From IMG/VR virus record IMGVR_UViG_3300048108_000099, positions 1-26,103 of that record: a stretch of 26,103 nucleotides of DNA, one strand, 5' to 3'. Every line of letters begins with the position of its first letter. The first letter of the stretch is position 1. Under the pieces are notes generated by a model. It was not told the origin of the DNA. It was given only the letters and a program-made list of their open reading frames with translations, and made no database searches. Below are positions 1-8,895 of the stretch, piece by piece. The DNA is from a virus. The translations under genes were made by a program, and so were the position numbers.

Positions 1-2
1 GT

Positions 3-356
3 ACAGAATTGTTTAGAGTTGATACAATTTTCTCTGGTCCTACTGGTGGTGGATCTGGTGTTGATACAGATGAGGAAGATTATTATGGTGCTATTGGTGA
101 AGGTAGAGATACTCCTTACCCAGTTACATTGAATCATGGTGCTGATGCATTTACATCTAACTCGCTTGGATCTCATAATCACTTTACTGTTGATTTAACA
201 ATGACTAAGGGACAGATGGATTTGCCTGGTACTATTCTGATAAATAATATGACGACTGGAAATGTTGAACCTATCAATGTTGACAGAGGATTGAGCGTAC
301 AGATTAATCCTAATACACCATCCCTAACTGTACTGTATATTATCAGAGCATATTAA
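3..356 (+). CDS. Tail fibre / collar-type structural protein, C-terminal part
   Basis: The reading frame is open to the left edge, so only the last 118 codons are visible and the true start lies outside. The visible part carries the HxH-type motif SHNHF followed by a short beta-rich tail ending in LYIIRAY. Collar and short-tail-fibre proteins of T4-like phages often end this way, and the next two proteins end similarly (EFLIKY, YLIKAI). HxH pairs coordinate metal at the tips of T4 gp12 and gp37, so a receptor-facing trimeric tip is a reasonable inference. The TTG at 9 is not a convincing start. The gene sits one base before the next fibre gene, which suggests joint late expression. The fibre assignment is fairly safe; the exact protein is unknown. 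Confidence 0.7.
   Translation, partial: TELFRVDTIFSGPTGGGSGVDTDEEDYYGAIGEGRDTPYPVTLNHGADAFTSNSLGSHNHFTVDLTMTKGQMDLPGTILINNMTTGNVEPINVDRGLSVQINPNTPSLTVLYIIRAY
239..246 (+). promoter_or_regulatory. Possible late promoter (GATAAATA) inside the preceding gene
   Basis: GATAAATA matches the NATAAATA late-promoter core known for T4-like cyanophages and lies 112 bases upstream of the next fibre gene. It is inside coding sequence, where such an AT-rich octamer can arise by chance, so it is weaker than the copies at 18207 and 20481. Confidence 0.25.
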
Positions 357-357
357 T

Positions 358-1680
358 ATGGCAGTATTTTATAGCAGAGAAAAAGCAAAGTTAGGAACAC
401 TAACTGGATCTATTATTAATTGGTCAGACCAATTAACATCAACTGATCCAGAAGATCCTAACACTCTGGCAGATCTACCAGCAGGTTATCTTAGATGTGA
501 TGGTTCTGTATATCAAGCAGAAGTTTTTCCACAGTTAGCAGAAGTTTTGGGAGTTGGCACTAGCTGTAGGTATAAAAAACCTGATACTGATTTGTTATCT
601 AATCAATTTCAGGTCCCTGATCTAGGTGCCAAGAGTATCAGAGCATCAAACTCTGCAAACTTAGGTGATTATGTTGATACTTACTTACAGAATGATTCTG
701 GTCAAACTATCACCAAATCTGGTGTTGGACTAGAAGTTAGTTCAAACATTGGTTCAGTATTTGAAGTTCAATATCAAGGAAATTTCTTCATTCCATCTCA
801 GTCTCTAACAATTACTGGTCAACCAGGATTTACAAGATCTACTGGTAACTATACAGAAGAATCTGAAGTATTGTCAACTGCTTTCCAACCACATGCTCAC
901 TTCCATGATGGTAAGAGAGCAAGGACTGCTGCTTCTAATAATAATGAGTTTGGTATTTTTGGTAGAAACTCATATACTTCCAAATCTACTCTATGCATTA
1001 TGCCATGGGCAAACAATACTGCTCAACCATTATGTCAAGCAGTAGCTTCTATTGAGAAAGCATCTCAGACACAAAGAGTTAATGGTCCTGCTGGATGTAT
1101 TTTCGGTGGTAACAAAAGAATTTATTATGGTGCATGTTGGTCTGGTTGTACTTTTGATCAACAAAGTAAGTGTTTGATTCCTGGAAATATTCCTGATCAA
1201 GGTACATTTGGTTGTGCTACTGGTGGATCCCAAGGTGGATTTGCTGTTTGGAATGAAGACAGCGGACAATGTGGTAATATCAATTACAGTGGTCTTATGG
1301 GATGTACTGTTGAAGACCCATGTATTATTGGTCCTATTTACTGTAATGATAAAGATGGTTTAGTGCAAGTAGATGCTAACTATACACCATCAACTGTCAG
1401 TCAAGCAACTCAACTTCCTTTTGATTCTCAACCAAACGTAGCAACTTTTGGTGCAGTTAATAATGTAGTTAATGATGTAGAATCATTTGGTAATGAATGT
1501 AATCACAGACACTTTGTTCCTTTTGAACAAGATGATCATACCTATGAGGTAAAAACAAATGCGGTAAACGTTCCTGCTACAGACATTGTATCTATTATTC
1601 AGATAGATATCAATGAAGAAAATAAAGCAGATGGTTATATTCAACCATTTTTAGTTCAAGAGTTTTTGATTAAGTATTAA
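358..1680 (+). CDS. Tail-collar-domain fibre protein (440 aa)
   Basis: Virion structural protein, probably part of a tail fibre or collar. Residues 41-90 form a phage tail collar domain: PAGYLRCDGS, then a Pro/Leu-containing helix, then FQVPDLG. In known members this domain binds the head-proximal end of a fibre to the particle. Further on are histidine-rich motifs, PHAHFHDG near residue 180 and NHRHF near 382, which could bind metal. The middle part is rich in Cys, Gly and Asn and is not recognised. The protein ends in EFLIKY. The ATG follows the upstream stop by one base, with no clear Shine-Dalgarno sequence. Host-range function is inferred from the domain and the neighbouring fibre genes. 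Confidence 0.85.
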   Translation: MAVFYSREKAKLGTLTGSIINWSDQLTSTDPEDPNTLADLPAGYLRCDGSVYQAEVFPQLAEVLGVGTSCRYKKPDTDLLSNQFQVPDLGAKSIRASNSANLGDYVDTYLQNDSGQTITKSGVGLEVSSNIGSVFEVQYQGNFFIPSQSLTITGQPGFTRSTGNYTEESEVLSTAFQPHAHFHDGKRARTAASNNNEFGIFGRNSYTSKSTLCIMPWANNTAQPLCQAVASIEKASQTQRVNGPAGCIFGGNKRIYYGACWSGCTFDQQSKCLIPGNIPDQGTFGCATGGSQGGFAVWNEDSGQCGNINYSGLMGCTVEDPCIIGPIYCNDKDGLVQVDANYTPSTVSQATQLPFDSQPNVATFGAVNNVVNDVESFGNECNHRHFVPFEQDDHTYEVKTNAVNVPATDIVSIIQIDINEENKADGYIQPFLVQEFLIKY

Positions 1681-1684
1681 ACAG

Positions 1685-4600
1685 ATGGCATCATATAGGG
1701 ATTCATACGCTAATTACTTGTCTGATAAGGGTGGAAAACACACCCCTGTTGGTACGATTCTTCCTGTGTTTGTTGGTACTGATCAACAGACTGATGGTGA
1801 GAATCCAGAATATAGTTATCAAAGTCATCTATATTGTGATGGCAGTGAAGTAAATATCAGAGACTATCCAGAATTATATTCTATCATCAGAAATAGATAT
1901 GGTGGCGCAGCTGCGGTAACTATTACTCAATCTGCAAATCCTGGTGGATTAAGAAGATCATATATTATTAACAATAAAGTATTCTTTCAGTTTTATAAGG
2001 ATGCTACTAATGATAAGGTAAACGTACAGATGCCTTATCCTTATAACTCTGCAATGAGATTTGAGTTATTGGGACAGTTTCCCACAGCTAATGGCATTTT
2101 TAATACAACTACTTTTTATTCATTAAAAGAACCAACTGAAGATGTAAGTGGTCAGGCACAAACAGATGAGTTTGCATATGAAGTAGTAGTTCCTGATACT
2201 GTTGATGTATCTACATTCCCAACATCACAATATACATGGTCATTTGTTACTCCATCTTCTGCATTACATCCACAAATTGTAATTCAAAAATCATTTTCTA
2301 TTAGAGATTATCCTTATAATATTGGTACTTTCAAGTTACCAGATTATAGAAATAGGAAGATTTTAGGATTTGGTAATGTTAATGGTGCTGGTACAGCAAC
2401 ACCACAAAATGCTATTAATAACTTTGTAGGACAAACTGGTGGACAGTGGTACATTGCTAAGAACACACTGATTGATAGTGGAGAATTTTTTAACGTTGGT
2501 GACGTAAAAACAACAGGATACAGTGATATTGTTGCTGACATTACTGCATACACTGTTGGTAGTGTTAAGTATAGAGTGGGTCCAATGGACGACTATACAT
2601 TCCCATTCCCACCTGAGCATAACCATAGAATCCTATCGGTAGAGGTTGATGAAACCAAACAAGCAGAGCTAGGACCATCTGAAGTAGATAAATTTGCTGT
2701 TAACTATATTAATGGTAGAGCAAACATCAGTCTGTTTGAACCAGAAGGTGCTTCTGGATCTGCATTAGGACACTCTCATGGTATTATTGGAACAGCACTA
2801 CCAAGTGCTGCCATGGCAACATATGGAAACGTTCCTGGAATTGGTGATAGAGATGCATCTTACAACTATTCTGTATCAGAATCTGCAGCTTTGAATCTAT
2901 TGACAATGACATATGATTCTGGTACTGGTTATATTACTATCAATACTGATGGAAATCATGGATTTGGTGTAGGTGATAACATTTCTGTTAGTGGAGCAAC
3001 TCCACTTACATATAGTGGCACCTTTACTGTTATTGCTCCTGGATTAGGTGGAGCGAATTTTAATGTATTACCTAGAACAGGAGAAATTCCTGGTATTAGT
3101 CCAGCTACACTTGGAGCAGGTGCAAATGTAAAATTAGCAAATGGATATTTTGTAGAGACTGAAACTACTCAAGCACCAAGAGTATATGTTGTTGATGGTA
3201 ACACATTAGTTGGTGGTAAGCAAGCAGAGTTTGAAATTCCAGGAAATGCTACTACTCTAAAGGAAGATATTATCACATCACCAGAAAGTAGAACTATTAG
3301 TGTTCCTTCACCATCATTAGGTGATGTTATTGGAATTGAAGCAGTAATGACCGCACCTGGTGGTGGCGGTGCTGATAGTGATAACGATGGTTCAGATGGT
3401 GGATCCGCTTCACTTACTCTTGACGTTGATGGTCAATTGTATACTATCACTGCATTTGGTGGTAAAGGTGGACAAGCTGGAAATAGTGGTGGTGCAGCTG
3501 GAGATGGTGGAACATTATCAATCCCTGCTTCATTAGCAACAGATAGTAGATTTAATATTACAATTACAGAAGGTATTGATGGTGAACAAGGCGGTGGTGG
3601 TGGATCTTCCACGTCTTTCACTCTTGGTGGTGGTGGAGGTCAAAGTCCACAAGCTTTCAACAAAGGTGGCAATGGTCAAGCAACTGGATTCCAAGCTACA
3701 ATTAATGAACCAGAACAAACATTTACTAGCAATGGTTCTTGGAGTGTCCCTGTTGCAGCTGCAGGAGAGCAAAGTAGAAGTATTAGCATTCAAGTAGGTG
3801 GCGGTGGTGGTGGTTCTGGCAACCCAAATGCTAACTCTGGATGTAGTGCATCATGGCCAGGTTGGCCAACATCAACTGGTGGCAAGACTGGTGCTAGTGG
3901 TGGTTATGGTGGTAGAGGTGCAAGATTAATAGGATCATTACAACAGCAAGGAGGAACACTAAATTGGGAAATTGGTCAAGGTGGTGGAGCTGGATTTAAC
4001 AATGTAGATGGTAACAATGGAACTGGTTCTGAAGCAGGTTCTGCTGGTGGAGGAAATGGTGCTGGTGGAACCCAAGGTGGATCTTCTGGTGTTGGTGCAT
4101 GGGGTAACGGCGCAACTGGTGGCGGTGGCGGTGGTGTTACAGGTTTATTTTATGATGGTGTTGCTATTGCTGGAGCTGGCGGTGGAGGCGGCGGCGGTGG
4201 ATCAGGTGGTGGTTTCAACGGTGGTGGTACTACTGATGGTTGCTATCCTGGTGGAGACAATCAAGCTTCTTCTCAAGGTCTAATCGCATCTAGTAGTGCT
4301 CTTGACTTTACTGATGGTGCTAACGGATCTTCTGGTAGTTGTACCGCAGGATCTGGTGCAGGTGGTGGTTGTGGTTGTGGTGTCACTGGACAAGCATCGG
4401 GTGGTGTAGGTGGTCAGGCAGGTGTCGGTCACAATGGTAATGGTGGCGGTACAGGTGGTCGTCGTGGTGCTTCAGCATATAGAACTGATTTCTGGTCTGG
4501 TGCTGTAAGTTTGGATTCTGTAGGTGCTCTCCCATCATCAAATGGTTTTGTTAAAATTCAATTCAGTAGAACAACACTACAATATGATCCTGTTGGTGGT

Positions 4601-5623
4601 GCTGGTGGTCAAGGTGCAACAATTTCTATTGAAATTAATGACATTGTTGCTCCTGTTGTTGCAACATTACAAGCTGCTGGTAATGGTGGTGGACTAGCAC
4701 AAGATGGTGGTAATGGTCAAGTTTATGTGAGATATGCTGGTCAAGAAGCAGGTACTACACTACCAGGTGAAACTACAATTCCAACTGGTAAGTATTATGA
4801 TGGATCTGCAAATGGTACACCAAGTGGTGCTCCTAAAGATGGAAATATTTGGCAATCTTCTACTGATGATAATCTAAAACAAATTGGTTTTGGTATTGGT
4901 ACTGGTAACAGTGCTGGATTCTCATCCGCAAATATTCCTTTTGCAGGACAAAATAAAATCACACAGTATATTAAATTTACTGGTGCTGCAACTGCAGCAA
5001 GTGGTGATAGACAATTAGTAGTAGGAACACTTGCATTATCAACTGTAAATGCAATAAGGTTTACTATTATTAGGGGTAATTCAGTTAATGGTGGTGAAAC
5101 ACCAGATGAAGCGATAAATTTATACTATCAAAAACAAGGATCAACAAACACTACACTGTTCCAAGAAATCTTACTTGCTTCTAGTAGTGAATCTGGATGG
5201 CAAGCAATTGATATACCATTAGCAGAAGGTTCTCCCATCAGAGACGATGGCATGACACTTATATTATCACAAGATAGACCAAATGGTGCAAATGACAATG
5301 CTACAGCTGGTGCTGATAACTATGGTCTTGCTGCTATTACATTATTCTATGCTCCAACAACACAAAATACTTTTATATCTACTGGCGGCGCATCTCTACA
5401 AGGTAACTTAGATGATGCTGGAGCTCCAATTAACTCGGATGTAGGTATCAGTCAAGTAAGACGTGAGGTTACTGCAAGAGATGCAGCCTTGACAGTTACG
5501 GATGGAACGTTTACAATGTCATCATCTACACCTATTGTTACTACAGCAACGGTTGTATCAGAAAGTGATATTCCGCTAATTACTAAGTATCATAGAGTAA
5601 AATATTTGATCAAGGCAATCTAA
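1685..5623 (+). CDS. Large glycine-rich tail-collar fibre / adhesin (1312 aa)
   Basis: A second, much longer collar-domain protein. Residues 45-75 hold the collar start (SHLYCDGS and DYPELYSIIRNRYGG), and the matching FKLPDYRN follows near residue 216. Histidine motifs PEHNHR (about 311) and GHSHGI (about 363) resemble metal-binding HxH tips. From about residue 555 to 1015 the chain is dominated by glycine runs (GGGGG) with Ser, Asn and Ala, the composition of polyglycine-type adhesins such as gp38 of T4-like enterobacterial phages. The end, YLIKAI, resembles those of the two upstream fibres. It is most likely a receptor-contacting fibre or adhesin. Gly-rich coding creates spurious open frames on both strands, which were not taken as genes. 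Start ATG at 1685, four bases after the upstream stop. Confidence 0.85.
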   Translation: MASYRDSYANYLSDKGGKHTPVGTILPVFVGTDQQTDGENPEYSYQSHLYCDGSEVNIRDYPELYSIIRNRYGGAAAVTITQSANPGGLRRSYIINNKVFFQFYKDATNDKVNVQMPYPYNSAMRFELLGQFPTANGIFNTTTFYSLKEPTEDVSGQAQTDEFAYEVVVPDTVDVSTFPTSQYTWSFVTPSSALHPQIVIQKSFSIRDYPYNIGTFKLPDYRNRKILGFGNVNGAGTATPQNAINNFVGQTGGQWYIAKNTLIDSGEFFNVGDVKTTGYSDIVADITAYTVGSVKYRVGPMDDYTFPFPPEHNHRILSVEVDETKQAELGPSEVDKFAVNYINGRANISLFEPEGASGSALGHSHGIIGTALPSAAMATYGNVPGIGDRDASYNYSVSESAALNLLTMTYDSGTGYITINTDGNHGFGVGDNISVSGATPLTYSGTFTVIAPGLGGANFNVLPRTGEIPGISPATLGAGANVKLANGYFVETETTQAPRVYVVDGNTLVGGKQAEFEIPGNATTLKEDIITSPESRTISVPSPSLGDVIGIEAVMTAPGGGGADSDNDGSDGGSASLTLDVDGQLYTITAFGGKGGQAGNSGGAAGDGGTLSIPASLATDSRFNITITEGIDGEQGGGGGSSTSFTLGGGGGQSPQAFNKGGNGQATGFQATINEPEQTFTSNGSWSVPVAAAGEQSRSISIQVGGGGGGSGNPNANSGCSASWPGWPTSTGGKTGASGGYGGRGARLIGSLQQQGGTLNWEIGQGGGAGFNNVDGNNGTGSEAGSAGGGNGAGGTQGGSSGVGAWGNGATGGGGGGVTGLFYDGVAIAGAGGGGGGGGSGGGFNGGGTTDGCYPGGDNQASSQGLIASSSALDFTDGANGSSGSCTAGSGAGGGCGCGVTGQASGGVGGQAGVGHNGNGGGTGGRRGASAYRTDFWSGAVSLDSVGALPSSNGFVKIQFSRTTLQYDPVGGAGGQGATISIEINDIVAPVVATLQAAGNGGGLAQDGGNGQVYVRYAGQEAGTTLPGETTIPTGKYYDGSANGTPSGAPKDGNIWQSSTDDNLKQIGFGIGTGNSAGFSSANIPFAGQNKITQYIKFTGAATAASGDRQLVVGTLALSTVNAIRFTIIRGNSVNGGETPDEAINLYYQKQGSTNTTLFQEILLASSSESGWQAIDIPLAEGSPIRDDGMTLILSQDRPNGANDNATAGADNYGLAAITLFYAPTTQNTFISTGGASLQGNLDDAGAPINSDVGISQVRREVTARDAALTVTDGTFTMSSSTPIVTTATVVSESDIPLITKYHRVKYLIKAI

Positions 5624-5627
5624 AATA

Positions 5628-6239
5628 ATGGCAGAACAATTTATATTTCCTCCAGAGAAACTGGTTGGTGATTTTCGTGACTTTATCGGTGTATGGGATG
5701 GTTTCATGCCAAAAGAAATGTGTGATGATATCATTCGTAAATGTCTAGAGGCAAGACACAATAATGGTTGGATGAATGTAGACAATGGTTCTACACAGTT
5801 TCCAAGTGCTAAGTTAGGTCGTAGTGACTTTCAATACTTGTTTAATGAGCACGAGAGTCATTTATCTAATCAAGTAAGAGAATATCTAAAATGTTGTGTC
5901 TCAAGCTATGTCATTGAGTATGCTGCATTGAAACCAACAAAGATGCTTACAAATATTATTAAGTTTCAACTAACACCTCCTCGTGGTGGTTATCATGAAT
6001 GGCATTACGAAACATCATCTTATTTTGCTGCTAGTCGTGAGTTAGTATGGACAATCTATCTTAATGATATGCCTGATGGTGAAGCAGAAACAGAGTTTAT
6101 CTATCAAAAACGTAGGATTCAACCGAAGAAAGGTAGGATTGTAATCTGGCCAGCAGGATTTACTCATACACACAGAGGAAATACTGTGTTCTCACAAGAT
6201 AAATACATCTTGACAGGATGGATTCATAAAACAGTATAG
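5628..6239 (+). CDS. 2-oxoglutarate/Fe(II)-dependent oxygenase, prolyl-hydroxylase-like (203 aa)
   Basis: Predicted non-haem iron oxygenase, which uses 2-oxoglutarate and O2 to hydroxylate a substrate. Visible ligands are H126 and E128 in GGYHEWHYE (an HxE variant of the usual HxD), a distal histidine in FTHTHRG (H180 or H182), and a basic residue in DKYILTGW that could hold the cosubstrate. The ending pattern VIWPAGFTHTHRG is typical of the double-stranded beta-helix fold. Such genes are common next to fibre genes in cyanophages; the substrate is unknown, and a tail protein or a host protein are both possible. The gene starts four bases after the glycine-rich fibre gene and is probably co-transcribed with it. 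Confidence 0.82.
   Translation: MAEQFIFPPEKLVGDFRDFIGVWDGFMPKEMCDDIIRKCLEARHNNGWMNVDNGSTQFPSAKLGRSDFQYLFNEHESHLSNQVREYLKCCVSSYVIEYAALKPTKMLTNIIKFQLTPPRGGYHEWHYETSSYFAASRELVWTIYLNDMPDGEAETEFIYQKRRIQPKKGRIVIWPAGFTHTHRGNTVFSQDKYILTGWIHKTV
6198..6205 (+). promoter_or_regulatory. Possible late promoter (GATAAATA) before the APC-domain gene
   Basis: GATAAATA lies 37 bases upstream of the ATG at 6242, a sensible distance for a late promoter of that gene. It overlaps the 3' end of the oxygenase gene (codons for D-K-Y), so chance is possible. Confidence 0.4.
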
Positions 6240-6241
6240 AC

Positions 6242-7063
6242 ATGGAAATCGCATCACCAGCAAAAACAGCATTATACTTGAATGCATTTGATAAGAACAT
6301 TCAAGTAGACGGTGTTATCAAAACATTTGACGATGAATATTGGGTAGCAAACATTGTTCCTATCCTGTATCCTCTATGGGATTCTGATAAAGATAAGTTA
6401 GAAGTCTTTGTTAAGTACAAGGATGGTACTACAAAAATGAACAAGACCAAGTATCAACGTCAGCAAAAGACTGGTGTATACAAGTGGGTCTCTTATCAGT
6501 TTGACTTATCACCTTTCCCCAGTGAAGTAGATACTCTATGTACTCGTCTCATGGAGAAGTATACAGAGTATAGAGTAGGACAAGAGAATGATCTAGAGAG
6601 ATCACTAGCAGGTCAGTTTGCTAAGTCTGCTATTCTTAACTGGAATAAGGTATCACTAATTAGAAACTTCTTACTTAGTGACAGTGATTGGACACAACTA
6701 GGTGATGCACCACTCACTGATGATCAAAAAACAAATTGGAGAGCATATCGTGCGAAGCTAAGAGATATGCCAGACGAACAAAAAGAGATTGCTGCTAACA
6801 TGGTTGTGTTCCCAGTAACACCATCTAAGCATGAAGCAATGGCAGATGGCAAGGAGTATCTATCTGATCAAAATGATCATTTTTATAGAATGAATCAGGT
6901 AGTATACAGTAAGTTTGCGGATAGAATTACTAATTATCTTGCAATTGCAATCTCTACAGCAGCAATCGATGACATGCCTGTTACCAAGGTATACAAACCA
7001 GCAACAGGTGATGCTTCCCTTGATACTGTTCTAGAAATGATTGAAGACGGAGAGATCGGGTAA
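6242..7063 (+). CDS. Tail assembly chaperone (APC) domain protein (273 aa)
   Basis: Residues about 138-178 carry the signature of the phage tail assembly chaperone domain: a helix leading into FLLSDSDWTQLGDAPLT, then WRAYRAKLRDMP. In other phages this domain occurs in proteins that help fibres or tail parts fold or assemble. The N-terminal 120 residues have alternating hydrophobic/charged beta-type sequence and are not recognised. The location directly after fibre genes fits a fibre-assembly role. Its stop overlaps the next start as TAATG, so translation is probably coupled. The domain call is good; which fibre it serves is unknown. Confidence 0.75.
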   Translation: MEIASPAKTALYLNAFDKNIQVDGVIKTFDDEYWVANIVPILYPLWDSDKDKLEVFVKYKDGTTKMNKTKYQRQQKTGVYKWVSYQFDLSPFPSEVDTLCTRLMEKYTEYRVGQENDLERSLAGQFAKSAILNWNKVSLIRNFLLSDSDWTQLGDAPLTDDQKTNWRAYRAKLRDMPDEQKEIAANMVVFPVTPSKHEAMADGKEYLSDQNDHFYRMNQVVYSKFADRITNYLAIAISTAAIDDMPVTKVYKPATGDASLDTVLEMIEDGEIG

Positions 7064-7425
7064 TGTTAATTTCATTTAATCCCAAAACAGAAGCAATGCT
7101 AGTAGCAGACTATGCTGCTGTAGCTAATAAGTGTGTTATTGTTGTTGATAATAGTAAGTATCACACACTGTCTACTACAAAGAAAGCAGAAGTCTTTACG
7201 TGGTATGAGGATATCATGCCAGAAGCAGAGATCGATAGGATCTTTGAACTAAAGACAGTATACTATTATTTCCCCAATGAGCAGACTGCAGTGGACAGTT
7301 GTTACGACTGGTTCCCACAACCACAGAATTGCCCTGATGCTGACCATCACATTCCAGCATATGTGATCAAACCTAATGGTGGCATCCCATACGTTAACGC
7401 AGATCCAACACCACCTGCAGGTTGA
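7063..7425 (+). CDS. Hypothetical tail-region protein (120 aa)
   Basis: Not recognised. The start overlaps the upstream stop by one base (TAATG), indicating coupling to the APC-domain gene. The sequence is acidic, with several aromatic residues (YYYFPN) and a Pro/Gly-rich tail ending in DPTPPAG. The next protein has a similar tail (GPAGPPTVN), hinting that the two belong to one functional set, perhaps small fibre or assembly factors. That is inference from position only. Confidence 0.7.
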   Translation: MLISFNPKTEAMLVADYAAVANKCVIVVDNSKYHTLSTTKKAEVFTWYEDIMPEAEIDRIFELKTVYYYFPNEQTAVDSCYDWFPQPQNCPDADHHIPAYVIKPNGGIPYVNADPTPPAG

Positions 7426-7471
7426 CACGCCATTGATGGTGTGGTAGTATGTCTTCATCCAGCATTAAACT

Positions 7472-7756
7472 ATGAAGGTTCCTAACAAACCAGAACTCAC
7501 ACATATGCAGATCCAAGCTATTCTGAGGGAAAATTCAATCCCTGAGGATCAGATCAAATATATTGGTGATAAAGAATACACAACACATTATGCTGCTCAT
7601 CCTGAATACCATGGAGATATTATGCCATGGTATTTGATTGGTGGTGAGCATGAGGTGCCAGTTTGTGACATTGGATCAATTGATCAGGTAGACGAAGACG
7701 ATTGTGTGCCTGAAGATGATGGTTGGGGTCCTGCTGGTCCTCCAACTGTAAATTAA
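7472..7756 (+). CDS. Hypothetical acidic protein (94 aa)
   Basis: Not recognised. It is rich in Asp/Glu and His, with segments such as HPEYHGDIMPWY, and ends in a Gly/Pro-rich tail like that of the preceding protein. It lies 46 bases after the previous stop, and that gap holds an imperfect inverted repeat (7426-7443) that might form a small RNA hairpin. It closes the fibre-linked group before the run of very small genes. Confidence 0.65.
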   Translation: MKVPNKPELTHMQIQAILRENSIPEDQIKYIGDKEYTTHYAAHPEYHGDIMPWYLIGGEHEVPVCDIGSIDQVDEDDCVPEDDGWGPAGPPTVN

Positions 7757-7809
7757 TTTGTTTCGATTTCCCCTTAAAACACTGTAAACCACTAGAAACC
7801 GAGTATAAT

Positions 7810-7998
7810 ATGGACTGGGACACTACTAAGGAAGAAAAACGCAAAGATTCATTCTTTATTTTTTATGAGAGTGTTCTAAAACCAGATCATAAGCTACGTG
7901 AAGCTGCACATGATCAGCAATGCTATCATGAACTGCTAGAATGGCGTGGAGAGATCATTGAATACTTAGACCGTCGTCGTAATGAGGAACTTTTATGA
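7810..7998 (+). CDS. Small hypothetical protein (62 aa), charged and helical
   Basis: Not recognised. It begins MDWDTTKEEKRKDSFF and ends DRRRNEELL; most of the chain looks helical and charged. The ATG at 7810 was chosen over an upstream in-frame start at 7723 because that start would overlap the previous gene and add an unrelated Cys-rich stretch. A TATAAT touches the ATG directly, too close to serve as the usual promoter of this gene. The stop overlaps the next start by four bases (ATGA). Confidence 0.6.
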   Translation: MDWDTTKEEKRKDSFFIFYESVLKPDHKLREAAHDQQCYHELLEWRGEIIEYLDRRRNEELL

Positions 7999-8237
7999 GC
8001 ACACCTATTGTTGGTGCTGATACCACCTATGAAGAACATCGTAGGGATCGATTACAAGAATGTATCGAAGACTATCTTCAAGATGGTTTTGGAGACAATA
8101 CTGATCCACGATACGTATACGAAGAAATGCTGGTAGTTATTCAACAGCTAGCAGACTATCATGAAAAACATCGAGCACGTTACATAGAACTAAAAAGTTA
8201 CATGCTTGGTTATAGTCCTCTTCCTGATAGATTTTGA
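7995..8237 (+). CDS. Small hypothetical protein (80 aa)
   Basis: Not recognised. A helical, acidic protein with a repeated Tyr/Glu pattern (YEEHRRDRLQECIEDYL, then YVYEEMLVVIQQL). It overlaps the previous gene as ATGA and the next as TGATG, so it sits in a translationally coupled run. It resembles the many small helical early proteins of cyanophages. No motif points to a function. Confidence 0.65.
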   Translation: MSTPIVGADTTYEEHRRDRLQECIEDYLQDGFGDNTDPRYVYEEMLVVIQQLADYHEKHRARYIELKSYMLGYSPLPDRF

Positions 8238-8497
8238 TGGACAAAAAAGAGAGAATCCTGCTTGCATTACAGGATATACATACTGTGACCAAACTGATTG
8301 ATGGCATTGACTATCACGGTTACATGATTAATAAACTTATCATGGTTGAGGTCGAACTAGAACGGCAACTTACTAATTTGATTCACAATGAACGAAGAGG
8401 AATTCAAAGCAGCACTTCAGAATATGCTGCAGATGCAAAATTCAGTACAGAACAACAACGATCAGAATTTTCAGATTCTGCAGGCACAAATCGATAG
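8237..8497 (+). CDS. Small hypothetical protein (86 aa) with a C-terminus overlapping the next gene
   Basis: Not recognised. The ATG at 8237 overlaps the upstream stop (TGATG); the TTG three bases earlier is unlikely. The first 50 residues look like an ordinary helical protein (ILLALQDIHTVTKLIDGID). The last 36 are Ser/Thr/Glu-rich and lie in the same DNA as the first half of the next gene in another frame. Either the overlap is real or this gene once ended earlier and now reads on into its neighbour. Confidence 0.55.
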   Translation: MDKKERILLALQDIHTVTKLIDGIDYHGYMINKLIMVEVELERQLTNLIHNERRGIQSSTSEYAADAKFSTEQQRSEFSDSAGTNR

Positions 8498-8597
8498 ACT
8501 GCAGACACAACTGAATGAACTGAATGATCTCAAAGAGATGTTCAGATTACCAAAACCACAGAACAAAGATCGTAAGTTGTTTGATGAAAAAGAGTGA
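8388..8597 (+). CDS. Small coiled-coil protein (69 aa)
   Basis: Asn/Gln-rich helical protein. Residues about 25-52 show a heptad-like run (ILQAQIDRLQTQLNELNDL) expected to form a coiled coil. It overlaps the preceding gene by 110 bases in a different frame and the next by 14. The good heptad pattern argues that this is the real frame in the overlap. It could be an oligomeric adaptor; its function is unknown. Confidence 0.6.
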   Translation: MNEEEFKAALQNMLQMQNSVQNNNDQNFQILQAQIDRLQTQLNELNDLKEMFRLPKPQNKDRKLFDEKE

Positions 8598-8895
8598 CTT
8601 TGCATTACTTCAACCTGTACAATGGCGTGACATTACAGGTTACATTTCTTTCATCGATGATGCTTATCTAACGATTTGCTTCAGAGACATCCCACTGCCT
8701 GAGTCAGCAAACTCGCGGTGGGGTCGTCATTATGTTAACATTTTAGTATACCCTCCTTATTGGCATGAAATACGCTGTTGTATGGATGAGAACAAAAAAG
8801 AAGGGCACGTCCCGCCAGCAAGCGATCTTTTACAATTTGGACGATGCCGCAGCGTGGGAACAGCACATAAACAGAACGGTACACGCAAAAACTGA
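8584..8895 (+). CDS. Hypothetical protein (103 aa) overlapping the next gene
   Basis: Not recognised. The start ATG at 8584 lies just before the stop of the coiled-coil gene; a longer start at 8524 would add a segment inside that gene and was rejected. Residues 1-60 look like a compact beta protein (DITGYISFIDDAYLTICF, then RHYVNILVYPPYWHEI). The last 40 or so residues share DNA with the following gene in another frame and look less protein-like. The N-terminal frame is probably genuine. Confidence 0.6.
   Translation: MKKSDFALLQPVQWRDITGYISFIDDAYLTICFRDIPLPESANSRWGRHYVNILVYPPYWHEIRCCMDENKKEGHVPPASDLLQFGRCRSVGTAHKQNGTRKN

Noticed and set aside
3576-4283. Plus-strand Val/Leu-rich frames inside the glycine-rich fibre gene
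   Set aside because: They arise from reading GGT-rich codons in another frame and have no start context of their own.
7426-7443. Imperfect inverted repeat after the 7063 gene as a terminator
   Set aside because: The stem is short, contains a mismatch or G-U pair, and is not followed by a T run.
7804-7809. TATAAT immediately before the ATG at 7810
   Set aside because: It is too close to the start codon to drive this gene normally, has no -35, and lacks the upstream element at 38 bases.
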